Shown here piece by piece: positions 29,358 through 38,800 of a stretch of DNA of 64,000 bases (its first letter is position 1; every line of letters begins with the position of its first letter). Under the pieces are notes generated by a model. It made no database searches and was not told where the DNA came from. It saw only the letters and a list, made by a program, of their open reading frames with translations. Source of the stretch: Candidatus Poribacteria bacterium (GTDB lineage Bacteria; Poribacteria; WGA-4E; WGA-3G); assembly GCA_022828145.1 (NCBI GenBank), contig JAJEJA010000030.1:1-64000 (forward strand). The letters run 5' to 3'. Position numbers and translations under genes: made by a program.

Positions 29358-30140
29358 ATGCTCACGCAAGATCAGGTAGACTTTTATAATGAGAACGGAT
29401 ATCTCAAAGTTGATCAACTTTTCACGACAGAGGAAACGGAAGAACTGGCATCAGATATGGTGAAGATCATAAACAATTGGGGACAGGAAACAATCGGGTG
29501 GCCCGGCCCGTGGCGAACAAAATACCTAAATGAGGAAGATCAGCAAACCACTAAGGCAGTCTTCATGCATAATCCACACTTCTATTCTGCTGCATGGGGA
29601 CGGGTGATTTTCCATGAACGCTTAACAGGGGCTGTTCAATCGCTTATTGGCGATAGAGTCCAGTGGCACCATACGGTCCTACACGCAAAACCACCTGAAA
29701 AAGGTACACCGTTTCCGATGCATCAGGACTATCCTTTTTACCCACACGATGGACTTGATTTCGTAGATTGTCTTGTACATCTTGATGACGCACCTTATGA
29801 AAGCGGGGCACTTAGAGTCGTGCCCGGTAGTCATAAAGAGGGACCAAGAGAACATATCACCGGTGAAGGAACCGCACCACACTTGCCAACTGATAAATTC
29901 CATCCAGACTTCATCGACTCAATACCAGTTCCAGCAAAAGCTGGAGATGTTATCTTTTTCAGCTATTGTCTCATACATTGGTCTGAAGTCAATAGAACTG
30001 AAGAATGGCGAAAAGCAGTGCGATTCGGTTATCATACACCAGAAATGCGTCCTGTTGGCAGAGACCCAAATGAACCTTACAACAACATAATAGCAGGCGG
30101 CTTCAAACAGAATCCATCTGCAGGAGAAATACTCGCTTAA
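29358..30140 (+). CDS. Phytanoyl-CoA dioxygenase (PhyH) family protein
   Basis: This is a non-heme Fe(II)/2-oxoglutarate oxygenase of 260 aa. The iron ligands are visible as H-x-D in PMHQDYPFY (residues ~121-123) and a distal histidine in SYCLIHWSEVN (~209); an arginine in KAVRFGY should bind 2-oxoglutarate. The middle has the family core LDDAPYESGALRVVPGSHK. PhyH proteins are greatly expanded in Poribacteria and substrates are mostly unknown. It is monocistronic and cytoplasmic. Confidence 0.92.
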   Translation: MLTQDQVDFYNENGYLKVDQLFTTEETEELASDMVKIINNWGQETIGWPGPWRTKYLNEEDQQTTKAVFMHNPHFYSAAWGRVIFHERLTGAVQSLIGDRVQWHHTVLHAKPPEKGTPFPMHQDYPFYPHDGLDFVDCLVHLDDAPYESGALRVVPGSHKEGPREHITGEGTAPHLPTDKFHPDFIDSIPVPAKAGDVIFFSYCLIHWSEVNRTEEWRKAVRFGYHTPEMRPVGRDPNEPYNNIIAGGFKQNPSAGEILA

Positions 30141-30183
30141 GATTCTCAATTTTCCGAATTTCCTGCAGGCTCCGAACCCGTAG

Positions 30184-30202
30184 GGGCGGGGGCTCCCCGC
30201 CC
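30184..30202. repeat. GGGCGGGG-gct-CCCCGCCC hairpin
   Basis: A perfect 8-bp GC-rich stem with a 3-base loop lies 44 bases after the PhyH stop. The flanking GTAGGGGCGGGG matches the repeat family at 27058. It could act as a terminator stem but has no T-run. Confidence 0.7.
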
Positions 30203-30270
30203 ATCACCATTGTGCAACCTACATCTTTAACATTTAAACTTACTTAATCCCTGATTTAGGAGAAATTGTT

Positions 30271-31656
30271 ATGTATTCACATCATCAAACCAAGAAAATT
30301 ATCTCTCTACCTAAACTCCTGTTAACAGTCATCTTTCTATCTACGTTTCTTTCATATTCATTTCTGACGTTCAATTCAGAGAGCCAGGAGCAGACCCCTG
30401 CAGATAACCAGGAACAGACCCCTTCAGAGAGCCAGGAACAGACCCCTTCACTGGCAGAAAAGGTTTTTGAAAAATATCAAACTTTTCTTCAACGAGAAGA
30501 CATTAAAGCACTATTACCTGTAGTCTTGGTGGAGATCAAAAGACCTGAGAATCAAGCACTTTTAATACCTGAAACAATAAATCTCGTCGTAGATAATCCA
30601 AACCTACTCAAAACTTTTGCCCCTGATATAGATGATGAGTTTATTACTTTGCTAGAGGAAGATGAAGAGATAAAAACGTTCCTGAGAGACCCTGATGTTC
30701 AGTCTTTACTGCAGGACATTGATGCCATTGATGAGCTTACAGAGTTACTGAGACTTGCTGAACTTTCACTCGCTGAACGAGTTGCTGAAACACATGCTGC
30801 GGTGTTTGAAAGAGAGGATATAAGGGAACTTCTTCCATCCATCCTTGCTACGTTGAGAAAACAGGGTATTCAAGATCAAATTACGCCTGAACTACTCAAA
30901 TCGGTGGTAACGAATCCTGATACATTGAAAACAATCATACCTAATATTGATGAACGATTCATAACACTCCTGAAGGAAGATATGGATGTAATGACATTTA
31001 TTGGCAATGCAGAAGTTCAACTCCTGCTTCAAGACCGTGAAGCAATTGATGAACTTGCAATTATTCTTAATTTTAATTTAGTTCTTCCTGTTACAGTCAA
31101 GATTTCACCGGCATCTGTAGAGTCTCCAAGGCGAGGGGAACAACTCACTATTACTGTTGATATTGTTGATGGACAGGACGTACAGGGATATGAAGGTGTT
31201 CTAAGTTTTGATTCAACAGCACTCCGCTTTGTATCCTTAGAACATGGTACTTACTTACAAGGTGAACTTCTATCCGTACCAACTCCTGAAGTGACAGATA
31301 TGGTCAGATTTGCACAGATATCTGTAGATACGCCAGCACCCACAGCAGATGGCACGCTTGTCACCATCACATTTGAAGTTCTTTCTGCCAAAGCATCAGA
31401 ACTTCTGTTGACTGACGTGATAATTTCAAAGGCTGCAGGTGTTCAGTTACCAGTGATTATTGAAAACGCCGAAATCACTGAACCCGCAATAGGACCGTGG
31501 GACGTAAACAGAGATGGGAATGTCAATATTTTAGACTTAACCTTTGTGGCGTCTCATATCGGTAATGACAACGCACCACCTGAAGCTGATGTTAATGGGG
31601 ACGGAACCGTAAATATCTTGGATCTGACCTTAGTAGCAAGTCATTTCGGTGAGTAA
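30271..31656 (+). CDS. Secreted protein with tandem helical repeats, cohesin domain and dockerin domain
   Basis: The 461-aa protein starts with a signal peptide (residues 1-~38), then a linker of three QEQTP repeats. Two ~100-residue helical repeats follow (from LAEKVFEKYQTFLQREDIKALLP and LAERVAETHAAVFEREDIRELLP), each ending in DAIDEL or EAIDEL. Residues ~270-405 look like a cohesin beta-sandwich (VTVKISPASV, VQGYEGVLSFDSTALRFVS, ADGTLVTITFEVLS). The end is a type I dockerin with two calcium loops, DVNRDGNVNILDLTFVASHIG and DVNGDGTVNILDLTLVASHFG. Cohesin and dockerin on one chain could allow self-assembly into chains or binding to other surface proteins. No enzyme domain is present, so this is not a typical cellulosome part. 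Confidence 0.85.
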   Translation: MYSHHQTKKIISLPKLLLTVIFLSTFLSYSFLTFNSESQEQTPADNQEQTPSESQEQTPSLAEKVFEKYQTFLQREDIKALLPVVLVEIKRPENQALLIPETINLVVDNPNLLKTFAPDIDDEFITLLEEDEEIKTFLRDPDVQSLLQDIDAIDELTELLRLAELSLAERVAETHAAVFEREDIRELLPSILATLRKQGIQDQITPELLKSVVTNPDTLKTIIPNIDERFITLLKEDMDVMTFIGNAEVQLLLQDREAIDELAIILNFNLVLPVTVKISPASVESPRRGEQLTITVDIVDGQDVQGYEGVLSFDSTALRFVSLEHGTYLQGELLSVPTPEVTDMVRFAQISVDTPAPTADGTLVTITFEVLSAKASELLLTDVIISKAAGVQLPVIIENAEITEPAIGPWDVNRDGNVNILDLTFVASHIGNDNAPPEADVNGDGTVNILDLTLVASHFGE

Positions 31657-31688
31657 AGTATTGCAGAAAAAATAGGTGAGAGAACTGA

Positions 31689-31729
31689 GATATTCGGACA
31701 GGCAACCCTCAGTTTCCTGTCCGAATATC
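31689..31729. terminator. Hairpin between convergent genes, likely terminator
   Basis: GATATTCGGACAGG (31689-31702) pairs perfectly with CCTGTCCGAATATC (31716-31729), 13-base loop. It lies between the dockerin gene stop and the convergent aldo/keto reductase stop at 31743. There is no T-run, so its strength is uncertain. Confidence 0.6.
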
Positions 31730-31742
31730 AATCATCATACTA

Positions 31743-32735
31743 TTATGCTTTATAGAACTCGACAGTTGTTCCCGCCATGTCAGCGACTTTGTCGATAAGC
31801 TTTCTCTTTTCTTGTTCATCCATACCTATAAACTTCTTTGCGATATCTATTTTCTCTTGCATCTGTGCAGCGTCATCAGGTCCTGTAACAAGTGTACTGA
31901 CAGGAAATGACCACACAAAACGGATTGCTTCTTGAATGCTTGCACGATTCGGTACTACTCTCGGATTCGTACCGTGTTTTCCATGTCTGGTTCCTCCGAA
32001 AAATCCACCATTTGCCAAGGACTTCATGCCTATTACACCGATGTTCTTTTCAACAAGCGTTGGTATAACACCTTCAATGAAACTCTCATAGCTGATGTCC
32101 GCAATGTTAACTGGCAATTGACAAGCATCAAAGATGTCTGATTTTTCTAATACCCGTTTATGTGCGGATGGACTGGTATGACCCGTGAATCCGATAAAAC
32201 GGGCTTTGCCAGACTCCTTTGCTTCTGTCATGACATCAAAGACACCATTGTCAATCCTTGCATCAACATCTTCTGGGTTACGGATGGCGTGTACCTGCCA
32301 CAGATCGAGATGATCCGTATTGAGACGTTTGAGTGAACCTTCCAGATGCTTTCTGGCATTGTCTGCATCGCGAGCAGTTGACTTACTCATTATGAAAACA
32401 TCATCCCGATATTTTGGCACAAGGAGCTTCCCTAAACGTTTTTCACTACCACCCGCTTGGTATGATTCTGCGGAGTCAAAGAAACGGACGCCTCCTGCCA
32501 ATGCGGCTTCAATAGTTTTCTGCGCTTCAGTCTCTGCCATTTCACCGATATGCCACCCGCCGACACCCAGCATTGTTACATTTTCTCCTGTCCTCCCAAA
32601 CTTTCTTAACGGTAATAATGTCCCAAGACGGTCGTTAGTAGCCTTTACTTCCTGACCTTCTACATGTGATGACGATATCATGATACCAGCAGTTAATCCT
32701 GCCAATGATTTTAAGAACGAACGTCGATCGATCAT
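31743..32735 (-). CDS. Exported aldo/keto reductase with Tat signal
   Basis: The 330-aa protein begins with a twin-arginine signal (RRSFLKSLAGLTAG), so it is probably folded with cofactor and moved to the periplasm. The AKR barrel has the catalytic set: Asp in FFDSAESY, Tyr in ESYQAG, Lys in IMSKSTA and His in WQVHAI. The NADP-binding end has IQEAIRFVWSFPVSTLVTG. The start follows an AGGAGGT ribosome site. Tat-exported AKRs are frequent in Poribacteria and Planctomycetes; the substrate is unknown. Confidence 0.9.
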   Translation of the reverse strand: MIDRRSFLKSLAGLTAGIMISSSHVEGQEVKATNDRLGTLLPLRKFGRTGENVTMLGVGGWHIGEMAETEAQKTIEAALAGGVRFFDSAESYQAGGSEKRLGKLLVPKYRDDVFIMSKSTARDADNARKHLEGSLKRLNTDHLDLWQVHAIRNPEDVDARIDNGVFDVMTEAKESGKARFIGFTGHTSPSAHKRVLEKSDIFDACQLPVNIADISYESFIEGVIPTLVEKNIGVIGMKSLANGGFFGGTRHGKHGTNPRVVPNRASIQEAIRFVWSFPVSTLVTGPDDAAQMQEKIDIAKKFIGMDEQEKRKLIDKVADMAGTTVEFYKA

Positions 32736-32919
32736 CTTTTTTACCTCCTAATGTATCTTACATCGGACATGTTTTTGTGTCAAGTGTTTTGTATTTCAAG
32801 TCTCACTTGGAATTTACTTGAAATATACCTGTTTTTGTTGTATACTAATATGGCATTTTTATTTACTATTATCGCATTTTTAATTGCAACGTTTTTTATA
32901 TATATAAAATTATTTACCA

Positions 32920-33459
32920 ATGCTAAAACAACTGACAAATAACGTAACTCGATGGGACACACTGTTATTCCACCGTATCTTTGGCTGGGGTGACAGAAGA
33001 TTTCTCAGCCGCTTTTTTCGTATTACCTCTTGGAGTGCCAATGGTTATTTATATCCATTGATTACACTATACATATATATCTACTGTGATACATCAATCA
33101 GCAAACCGTTTGTGTATGCAGCCTTTATAGCATTTCCGATTGAAAGACTGCTCTATCACTTTTTGAAGCAAGCGATGAAACGGGATAGACCTTTTGAAAA
33201 AATTGATGATATTGAGTTTCGTGTCAGACCCCCCGATGAATTTAGTTTTCCATCCGGACATACGACATCTGCATTTCTCATGATGACTCTCCTCACAAGT
33301 TTTTTTCATAGTCCAAGTATACAGATTGGTGTATTTTGCTGGGCATCAATAGTTGGTTTAGCACGCGTGTATCTTGGTGTACACTATCCTACAGATGTTC
33401 TTGCTGGTGCTCTGATCGGTATTTTAACAGCACATATAGGTATGTGGTTTGTTTTGTAG
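32920..33459 (+). CDS. PAP2-family membrane phosphatase
   Basis: The 179-aa membrane protein has the three PAP2 motifs: KQAMKRDRP (K-x6-RP) around residue 85, FPSGHT around 113, and ARVYLGVHYPTD (R-x5-H-x3-D) around 146. These carry the phosphohydrolase histidines. Likely substrates are phosphatidic acid, undecaprenyl pyrophosphate or another lipid phosphate at the outer face of the membrane. There are about five membrane segments. No neighbour clarifies its role. Confidence 0.87.
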   Translation: MLKQLTNNVTRWDTLLFHRIFGWGDRRFLSRFFRITSWSANGYLYPLITLYIYIYCDTSISKPFVYAAFIAFPIERLLYHFLKQAMKRDRPFEKIDDIEFRVRPPDEFSFPSGHTTSAFLMMTLLTSFFHSPSIQIGVFCWASIVGLARVYLGVHYPTDVLAGALIGILTAHIGMWFVL

Positions 33460-33542
33460 CATAACCATTTCTCCTCAGTGTGAATCTCCTTTATGGTAAA
33501 TTATAAAAATAAGTTGACATTTTCGCCACCGGTAGGCGAGGC

Positions 33543-33598
33543 GGGGAATGCCTAAATGGCATTCATACCCGGGGAATGACTAAATGGCATTCATACCG
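33543..33598. repeat. 28-bp tandem repeat with internal palindrome
   Basis: GGGGAATGCCTAAATGGCAT+TCATACCC (33543-33570) is followed directly by a copy with one or two changes (33571-33598). AATGCCxAAATGGCATT inside each unit is near-palindromic. The rest of the 33460-33660 gap shows nothing clear. Confidence 0.75.
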
Positions 33599-33660
33599 TT
33601 GATTTCTTGATTTCTTCCTAACCTCGCCGATGTAGAGTGTCTAAATAATTCTAAAATCTA

Positions 33661-34536
33661 CTATAGTTGAAACATCTGTGGCGGAGGACTTTGTTTTCCG
33701 TAGGATGACATATCAACAACTTCTTTAACATAAGCAAAATGAATATCATTCTCTTTTGAAAAGAGATGAAAAAGCCGATCAACAATTATTGTGGTTATTA
33801 ATGGACGTTCAACAGCAACAACATGATACCTTAACTTACCAACCACACCAGACGGTATGAATTCGAAGCGAACATAAGGTTTTTCACCTATCTCTTCACA
33901 AATAGCAGATGTCACCTCAGCTGCCTCTCTACACATAATCTGTTCAGCTTTCGTTATATTTGATTGATATGTTAACCGTATAATCACCTCATCAAGTATG
34001 TATTTTTCATCCCGTGTGTAGTTTACAACAGTCCAACTGAAAAGATGCAGGTTTGCAACCAATACACTTCTACCTGACCTTTCTTCACTACTCACTGTGC
34101 CACCAACCTGATCAAGTATGGTATGCATCACTGTTATTTTTTTTACATCTCCGATTAATTGTCCGAGTATCACTCTATCGCCAATTCGGTACGGTCTTTT
34201 TAATATAATTAGCAACCATGCTGCCAGATTCGTAATGGGGTTGCGCATCCCCCAACTCAGAACTGTCATGATGAAACCGATCGACAAACCGAGTAACCCG
34301 AATGTGTCTGAAAACAGAAAAATGATAACAGCTGCCATGGTAAACATGAAGGAATATCGCCAAATAAAAAAGAATCTGTCTGAATTTTCAGGTTTATAGG
34401 CACGTTTGTCAACATACTTACGCATTTGCAATGAAATATATGTGTAGATAATGATAGTACAAATTGTTATTCCAACGACCCATACCACAGAGATATATTT
34501 AAAATTCAGTATCGTATTCAAAAGGTTATTTAACAT
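33661..34536 (-). CDS. MscS-family mechanosensitive channel (copy 2)
   Basis: The 291-aa protein has three hydrophobic helices (~15-37, ~65-90, ~95-120) followed by a soluble vestibule. The third helix and the beta domain match MscS: SWGMRNPITNLAAWLLIILKRPYRIGDRVILGQ. It shares the motif GGTVSSEERSGRxxLxxN with the adjacent gene, so the two arose by duplication. It lies 23 bases downstream of that gene. MscS channels open under membrane tension to release solutes on osmotic downshock; heteromeric assembly of the pair is possible. Confidence 0.85.
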   Translation of the reverse strand: MLNNLLNTILNFKYISVVWVVGITICTIIIYTYISLQMRKYVDKRAYKPENSDRFFFIWRYSFMFTMAAVIIFLFSDTFGLLGLSIGFIMTVLSWGMRNPITNLAAWLLIILKRPYRIGDRVILGQLIGDVKKITVMHTILDQVGGTVSSEERSGRSVLVANLHLFSWTVVNYTRDEKYILDEVIIRLTYQSNITKAEQIMCREAAEVTSAICEEIGEKPYVRFEFIPSGVVGKLRYHVVAVERPLITTIIVDRLFHLFSKENDIHFAYVKEVVDMSSYGKQSPPPQMFQL

Positions 34537-34559
34537 TGATATATTCCACCTATTCTGAT

Positions 34560-35444
34560 TTATTCAGGCTTCAACATCGCTTGGTCTTTCCATGAATATA
34601 TGATTTCTGTGTGTGCATAACAGAATTCAACATTATCATTGATAGAGAACTCATGAAAGACTATCTTGACAATATCACTTAGGCTGCTTGCTCTATCAAC
34701 GGGTCGGCATTTGTATCGAAGTCTCATCATGACCCCGGCATCAAACAATTCAGCTCTTATAAACGGTTCTTCGTTAATATCCGCGATCACCTCAGCAGTC
34801 ACCTCTTTTGCTGCATTTACCAGAATTCGTTCAGCTTCCTGCCAGTTAGATTCGAAAGTGATACGGACAGGAACTTCTACCAGTATGTATTCTTCCTCAA
34901 GCGTGAAATTTGTAATAGTTTGACCAAATAGAATTGCGTTTGGGATAAGTATTCCCCTTCCCGACCGTTCTTCACTTGACACTGTTCCACCGACCTGATT
35001 AAGGATGACATGTGTTAACGTAATATCCATAACATCTCCAGTAATCCCAGCAATAATGACCCTATCTCCAATTTTGAAAGGTCTTTTAAGAATGAGCATT
35101 AACCAAGCTGCGATACCGGTTACGGGTGCTTGTAACGACCAACCTAAGACCATTCCCAGGAAACCAGCGGAAATACCGAGTGTTTTAAGCGAACCACTTA
35201 AACTTATTATTCCAAAAATCGCTATAATAGCTGTCCAGACATACCCCCAGACTGCCATGAAGTTTTGTGCATTTGTTTCAATTTGGGCATGTTTATACAC
35301 ATATTTTTTGACGAAATGTCCAGTAATCGCCTTGAGGATCACTAAGGTAATGATCGTAATCGCACTGAGCAGAATTCCTCTAAATGGAGATTCAATAATC
35401 GCCTTTAAATAGTTCCCCAACTGGGTAAAAAAATCAAGTAACAT
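34560..35444 (-). CDS. MscS-family mechanosensitive channel (copy 1)
   Basis: The 294-aa protein is the first gene of a tandem pair. GWSLQAPVTGIAAWLMLILKRPFKIGDRVIIAG marks the pore helix and start of the beta domain, and GGTVSSEERSGRGILIPN and FTLEEEYILVEVPVRI follow as in the neighbour. Three membrane helices precede the soluble part. The C-terminus, YSWKDQAMLKPE, is unlike that of the paralogue. The gap 35445-35711 upstream holds a GCAGAATAC-gcgtgtg-GTATTCTGC hairpin and no gene. Confidence 0.85.
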   Translation of the reverse strand: MLLDFFTQLGNYLKAIIESPFRGILLSAITIITLVILKAITGHFVKKYVYKHAQIETNAQNFMAVWGYVWTAIIAIFGIISLSGSLKTLGISAGFLGMVLGWSLQAPVTGIAAWLMLILKRPFKIGDRVIIAGITGDVMDITLTHVILNQVGGTVSSEERSGRGILIPNAILFGQTITNFTLEEEYILVEVPVRITFESNWQEAERILVNAAKEVTAEVIADINEEPFIRAELFDAGVMMRLRYKCRPVDRASSLSDIVKIVFHEFSINDNVEFCYAHTEIIYSWKDQAMLKPE

Positions 35445-35650
35445 CTAATCTATCCCTTCCTATTTTTTTATATCTCGTAGAACATTATATTTCATTTAGC
35501 GCACAACTTGCAGCTAACTTAGAAATAGTATAACATCTTGTCAAGAACATCAAGTTTTATCTTTGTATTTAAAAGTTGTAGAAAGAAGCACAATCAAGGA
35601 TGAATGTGCTACATCCCTGTGCTTGGGAAATGACTGAATTGACGCGTAAG

Positions 35651-35675
35651 GCAGAATACGCGTGTGGTATTCTGC
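35651..35675. repeat. GCAGAATAC..GTATTCTGC hairpin between nuoN and the MscS genes
   Basis: A perfect 9-bp stem with a 7-base loop lies 37 bases after the nuoN stop on the minus strand. It may end the nuo transcript, but no T-run follows. The rest of 35445-35711 shows nothing recognisable. Confidence 0.55.
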
Positions 35676-35711
35676 ATTGATAAGGATATCGCTCCTACCA
35701 GCCTGGATGTA

Positions 35712-37193
35712 CTATTGTAAAGCGATGTTTCCTGATAGGGAATAGAAGATATTTAGAAAACCGATGAAAATCGTGGGTATAACAAATACAGTCAGAAGCA
35801 CTAATGCACTCTTTGTAGAGTAGAAACTCTCTGTCTCGTCAGCAGATTCAAAATACATTGCTTTGATAATACGAGCGTAGTAATAGAGAGAGATGACACT
35901 GTTTAGCAATCCGATAAACGCTAACCAATAGAAACCGCTGTCAATGTCAATGACTGCCTTGAACAGAAAGAATTTACCGAAAAAACCAGCAAAGGGTGGA
36001 ATGCCAGTTAGCGAAATAAGGAAAATCATCATCGCACTGGCGATTAACGGGGACCGAGACGAGAGACCACGAAATCCCTCAATCATTTCACTACCTGAAT
36101 CGTTTGCGACAAGGATTACAACGTAAAATGCGCCTAAGTTCATAAAGAGATAAACTATAAGGTAGAAAAGAATTGCACTGAGTCCATCAGAAGTCAGTAG
36201 CACACCCCCCATCAATAGATATCCCCCGTGTGCTATGCTCGAATACGCTAACAGACGTTTTACATTACGTTGCGGAAGCGCAGCAAGGTTCCCGACAGTC
36301 ATTGTGAGTGCCGAGACGACTGCCAATAATAAGCCCCAATCAACTGAATCCAGAATTCCCGGTGCCTTAAACCCTGAATAAAAGAATCTGAGGAAAAGTG
36401 CGAATCCAGCGGCTTTTGAAGCAACAGATAGGAATGCTGTTATAGGGATAGGTGCGCCTTCATAAACATCGGGGGACCACATGTGAAAGGGAACAGAAGC
36501 AATTTTGTATCCGATACCTGCGAGTATAAATGTTATCGCGATGAGAAGACCGAGGGCAGTTACTTCACCTGAAGCGAGGACTTCGGGTAGTCGCTCACCA
36601 ATTTCTGCGAGATCCCCTGTTCCTGTCATACCGAAAATCAAGGAGAGTCCAAAAAGCATTGTTCCTGATGCTACAGCACCATAAGTAATGTATTTGAATG
36701 CTGCTTCACTCGAACGCGGACTATGCGTTAAGAATCCTGCAAGGATATAGGAGGTAAGACTTACCGTTTCTAAAGAGATGAATATCATCAGCAGATTGGT
36801 TGACGATGCCATCAGGAACATCCCGAAGGTAACAGCTAACAGCAATGCAAAATACTCACCCTTTAGTTTCACATCAAGTTCTTCAGAACGGAGCGAGAAA
36901 AGAATAGTTGCGGAGGTCGCTAATATCAGGAGAATCTTGAAAAAAATCGCGAATTCATCCAACCGAATCATCCCAAAGAAAAGGTTTCTCGGTTCATCAG
37001 TACCGATTATAGAATTTGTGATGAGGATAGCCAATAAGGAGCATCCGAGTCCGACAAGTGCCAGATATGCGACTTTATCACTTTCACGGTCTTTTACGAT
37101 GAGATCAAAGATAATAACAGCAGCAGCGAAGACGACGAGAAGTATCTCCGGTATGAAATAGAGAAGGCTTTCAATGTTCTTTAAACTATCCAC
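35712..37193 (-). CDS. nuoN: NADH-quinone oxidoreductase subunit N
   Basis: NuoN is one of the three antiporter-like proton-pumping subunits of complex I. The 493-aa protein has about fourteen membrane helices and the conserved pump core: FHMWSPDVYEGAPIPITAFL, VGNLAALPQRNVKRLLAYSSIAHGGYLL and LTGIPPFAGFFGKFFLF. It is the last gene of the nuo operon, 9 bases after nuoM. Confidence 0.95.
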   Translation of the reverse strand: MDSLKNIESLLYFIPEILLVVFAAAVIIFDLIVKDRESDKVAYLALVGLGCSLLAILITNSIIGTDEPRNLFFGMIRLDEFAIFFKILLILATSATILFSLRSEELDVKLKGEYFALLLAVTFGMFLMASSTNLLMIFISLETVSLTSYILAGFLTHSPRSSEAAFKYITYGAVASGTMLFGLSLIFGMTGTGDLAEIGERLPEVLASGEVTALGLLIAITFILAGIGYKIASVPFHMWSPDVYEGAPIPITAFLSVASKAAGFALFLRFFYSGFKAPGILDSVDWGLLLAVVSALTMTVGNLAALPQRNVKRLLAYSSIAHGGYLLMGGVLLTSDGLSAILFYLIVYLFMNLGAFYVVILVANDSGSEMIEGFRGLSSRSPLIASAMMIFLISLTGIPPFAGFFGKFFLFKAVIDIDSGFYWLAFIGLLNSVISLYYYARIIKAMYFESADETESFYSTKSALVLLTVFVIPTIFIGFLNIFYSLSGNIALQ

Positions 37194-37202
37194 ACATTTC
37201 TC

Positions 37203-38732
37203 CTATAGACCTGCCTGCAGTATACCCGACATCTTCGTGGTCAAGTTTACGACTGATTCGCTGAACATTTCAATTGCAAAATGGGGCCAAATACCGAGGA
37301 CAATGACTAATATTCCGAGTGGTACCAAAGTCAATATCTCGCGTCCGTTGATTTCTGGTAGTTCTTCATATTTTGGATTGAGTGTTCCTAAGAAAACCCT
37401 TTGAAGTGTCCATAGGAAATATGCTGCACCGACAACAATCCCTATCGTAGATAGAATAGTCAACATCGGGAAACTTTCAAAAGCACCGATCAGAGAAAAT
37501 GCTTCGCCTATGAATCCGCTTAATCCGGGTAATCCCAAGGATGCCATGAAAGCGAGCGTAGTAATACCGGTATAAACAGGCATTCTACTTCCTAATCCAC
37601 CGAAGCCATTGATTTCACGGTGGTGTGCACGGTCATAGAGTACACCGACAAGCAGGAATAGCATAGCACTGATGACACCGTGATTAAACATCTGTAATAT
37701 TGCGCCAGTAATACCCAATTCATTACCTGCGGCAAGCCCCAAGATAACAAATCCCATGTGTCCAATACTGGAATATGCGACCAACTTCTTGAAATCTGTC
37801 TGTGCCAATGCACAGAATGATCCGTAAACGATATTTACAAATCCGAGAATAGCCAAACTATTACCTACTATACCATCTCCATTAGCGAAGACTGCCATGC
37901 CTTCAGGGAACATATCCATATTAATACGGACTAACCCGTAAGTTCCCATTTTTAGGAGGACTCCTGCAAGGATAACACTAATCGCTGTTGGTGCTTCAAC
38001 GTGTGCGTCGGGTAGCCATGTATGAAATGGAAAGATCGGTACTTTGACAGCAAACCCGATAAAGAAACCGATAAATACCCACATCTGGAATGTTGAATCA
38101 GCGAGGGCGTGTCCTGGGTCACTTGCCAATCTTATGAGTTCGGGAATTTCAAATGTACGTGCCCCTGGGTCTCCACTCTTGAGATAGACTGCAATCAATG
38201 CAACCAGCATCAGCACACTACCGAATAAGGTATAGAGAAAGAACTTGATTGCTGCATATTCTCTACGCGGTCCACCCCACACACCGATAAGGAAATACAT
38301 CGGTAGCAGTGTCAACTCAAAAAAGACAAAGAATAGGAAGAGGTCCAACGCAGCAAAAAAGCCTAACATCCCTGTTTCAAGCAACAGGAACAACGCCATA
38401 TACGCTTTTATACCCTTATCTATGTTTCGCCAAGAGGCAAGCACACAAATTGGACCTAAAAGGGCAGTAAGGAGCATTAGCGTTACGCTTAAACCGTCAA
38501 TACCGACAAAATACTGGATATTGAATGCCTCAATCCAAGGAACAGGACCGTGTCTGAACTGTTTACCGGCGATTGTACGGTCATAGTCAATAAATAGGTA
38601 CACTGCAATAATCAGCGGTACAAGTGTAAAAACGAGCGCAACGCGTTTTATCATTTCTTCCGATTCTCTCGGGAGAAGTAAAACAACGATCATCCCAATC
38701 AACGGGACAAAAATCATTAGGGATAATAACAT
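37203..38732 (-). CDS. nuoM: NADH-quinone oxidoreductase subunit M
   Basis: This 509-aa proton-pumping subunit has about fourteen helices. The key residues are in FFELTLLPMYFLIG (conserved glutamate), FPFHTWLPDAHVEAPTAISVILAGVLLKMG and QTDFKKLVAYSSIGHMGFV (lysine). An AAGGAGG ribosome site lies a little far (about 12 bases) from the ATG. It sits between nuoL (68-base gap) and nuoN (9-base gap). Confidence 0.95.
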   Translation of the reverse strand: MLLSLMIFVPLIGMIVVLLLPRESEEMIKRVALVFTLVPLIIAVYLFIDYDRTIAGKQFRHGPVPWIEAFNIQYFVGIDGLSVTLMLLTALLGPICVLASWRNIDKGIKAYMALFLLLETGMLGFFAALDLFLFFVFFELTLLPMYFLIGVWGGPRREYAAIKFFLYTLFGSVLMLVALIAVYLKSGDPGARTFEIPELIRLASDPGHALADSTFQMWVFIGFFIGFAVKVPIFPFHTWLPDAHVEAPTAISVILAGVLLKMGTYGLVRINMDMFPEGMAVFANGDGIVGNSLAILGFVNIVYGSFCALAQTDFKKLVAYSSIGHMGFVILGLAAGNELGITGAILQMFNHGVISAMLFLLVGVLYDRAHHREINGFGGLGSRMPVYTGITTLAFMASLGLPGLSGFIGEAFSLIGAFESFPMLTILSTIGIVVGAAYFLWTLQRVFLGTLNPKYEELPEINGREILTLVPLGILVIVLGIWPHFAIEMFSESVVNLTTKMSGILQAGL

Positions 38733-38800
38733 TTAGTGGGAATCCTCCTTATCCCATCGGGTCTGTATTTTTATGCCTGTATTTCATATATTGAAGGCAA

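Noticed and set aside
32751-32962. Two small overlapping ORFs on opposite strands
   Set aside because: Very AT-rich, no ribosome site, low-complexity hydrophobic products; likely the promoter region of the PAP2 and aldo/keto reductase genes.
33543-33598. Possible CRISPR
   Set aside because: Only two directly adjacent units with no spacer; the same holds for the tandem repeat at 27071-27114. No cas genes in the window.
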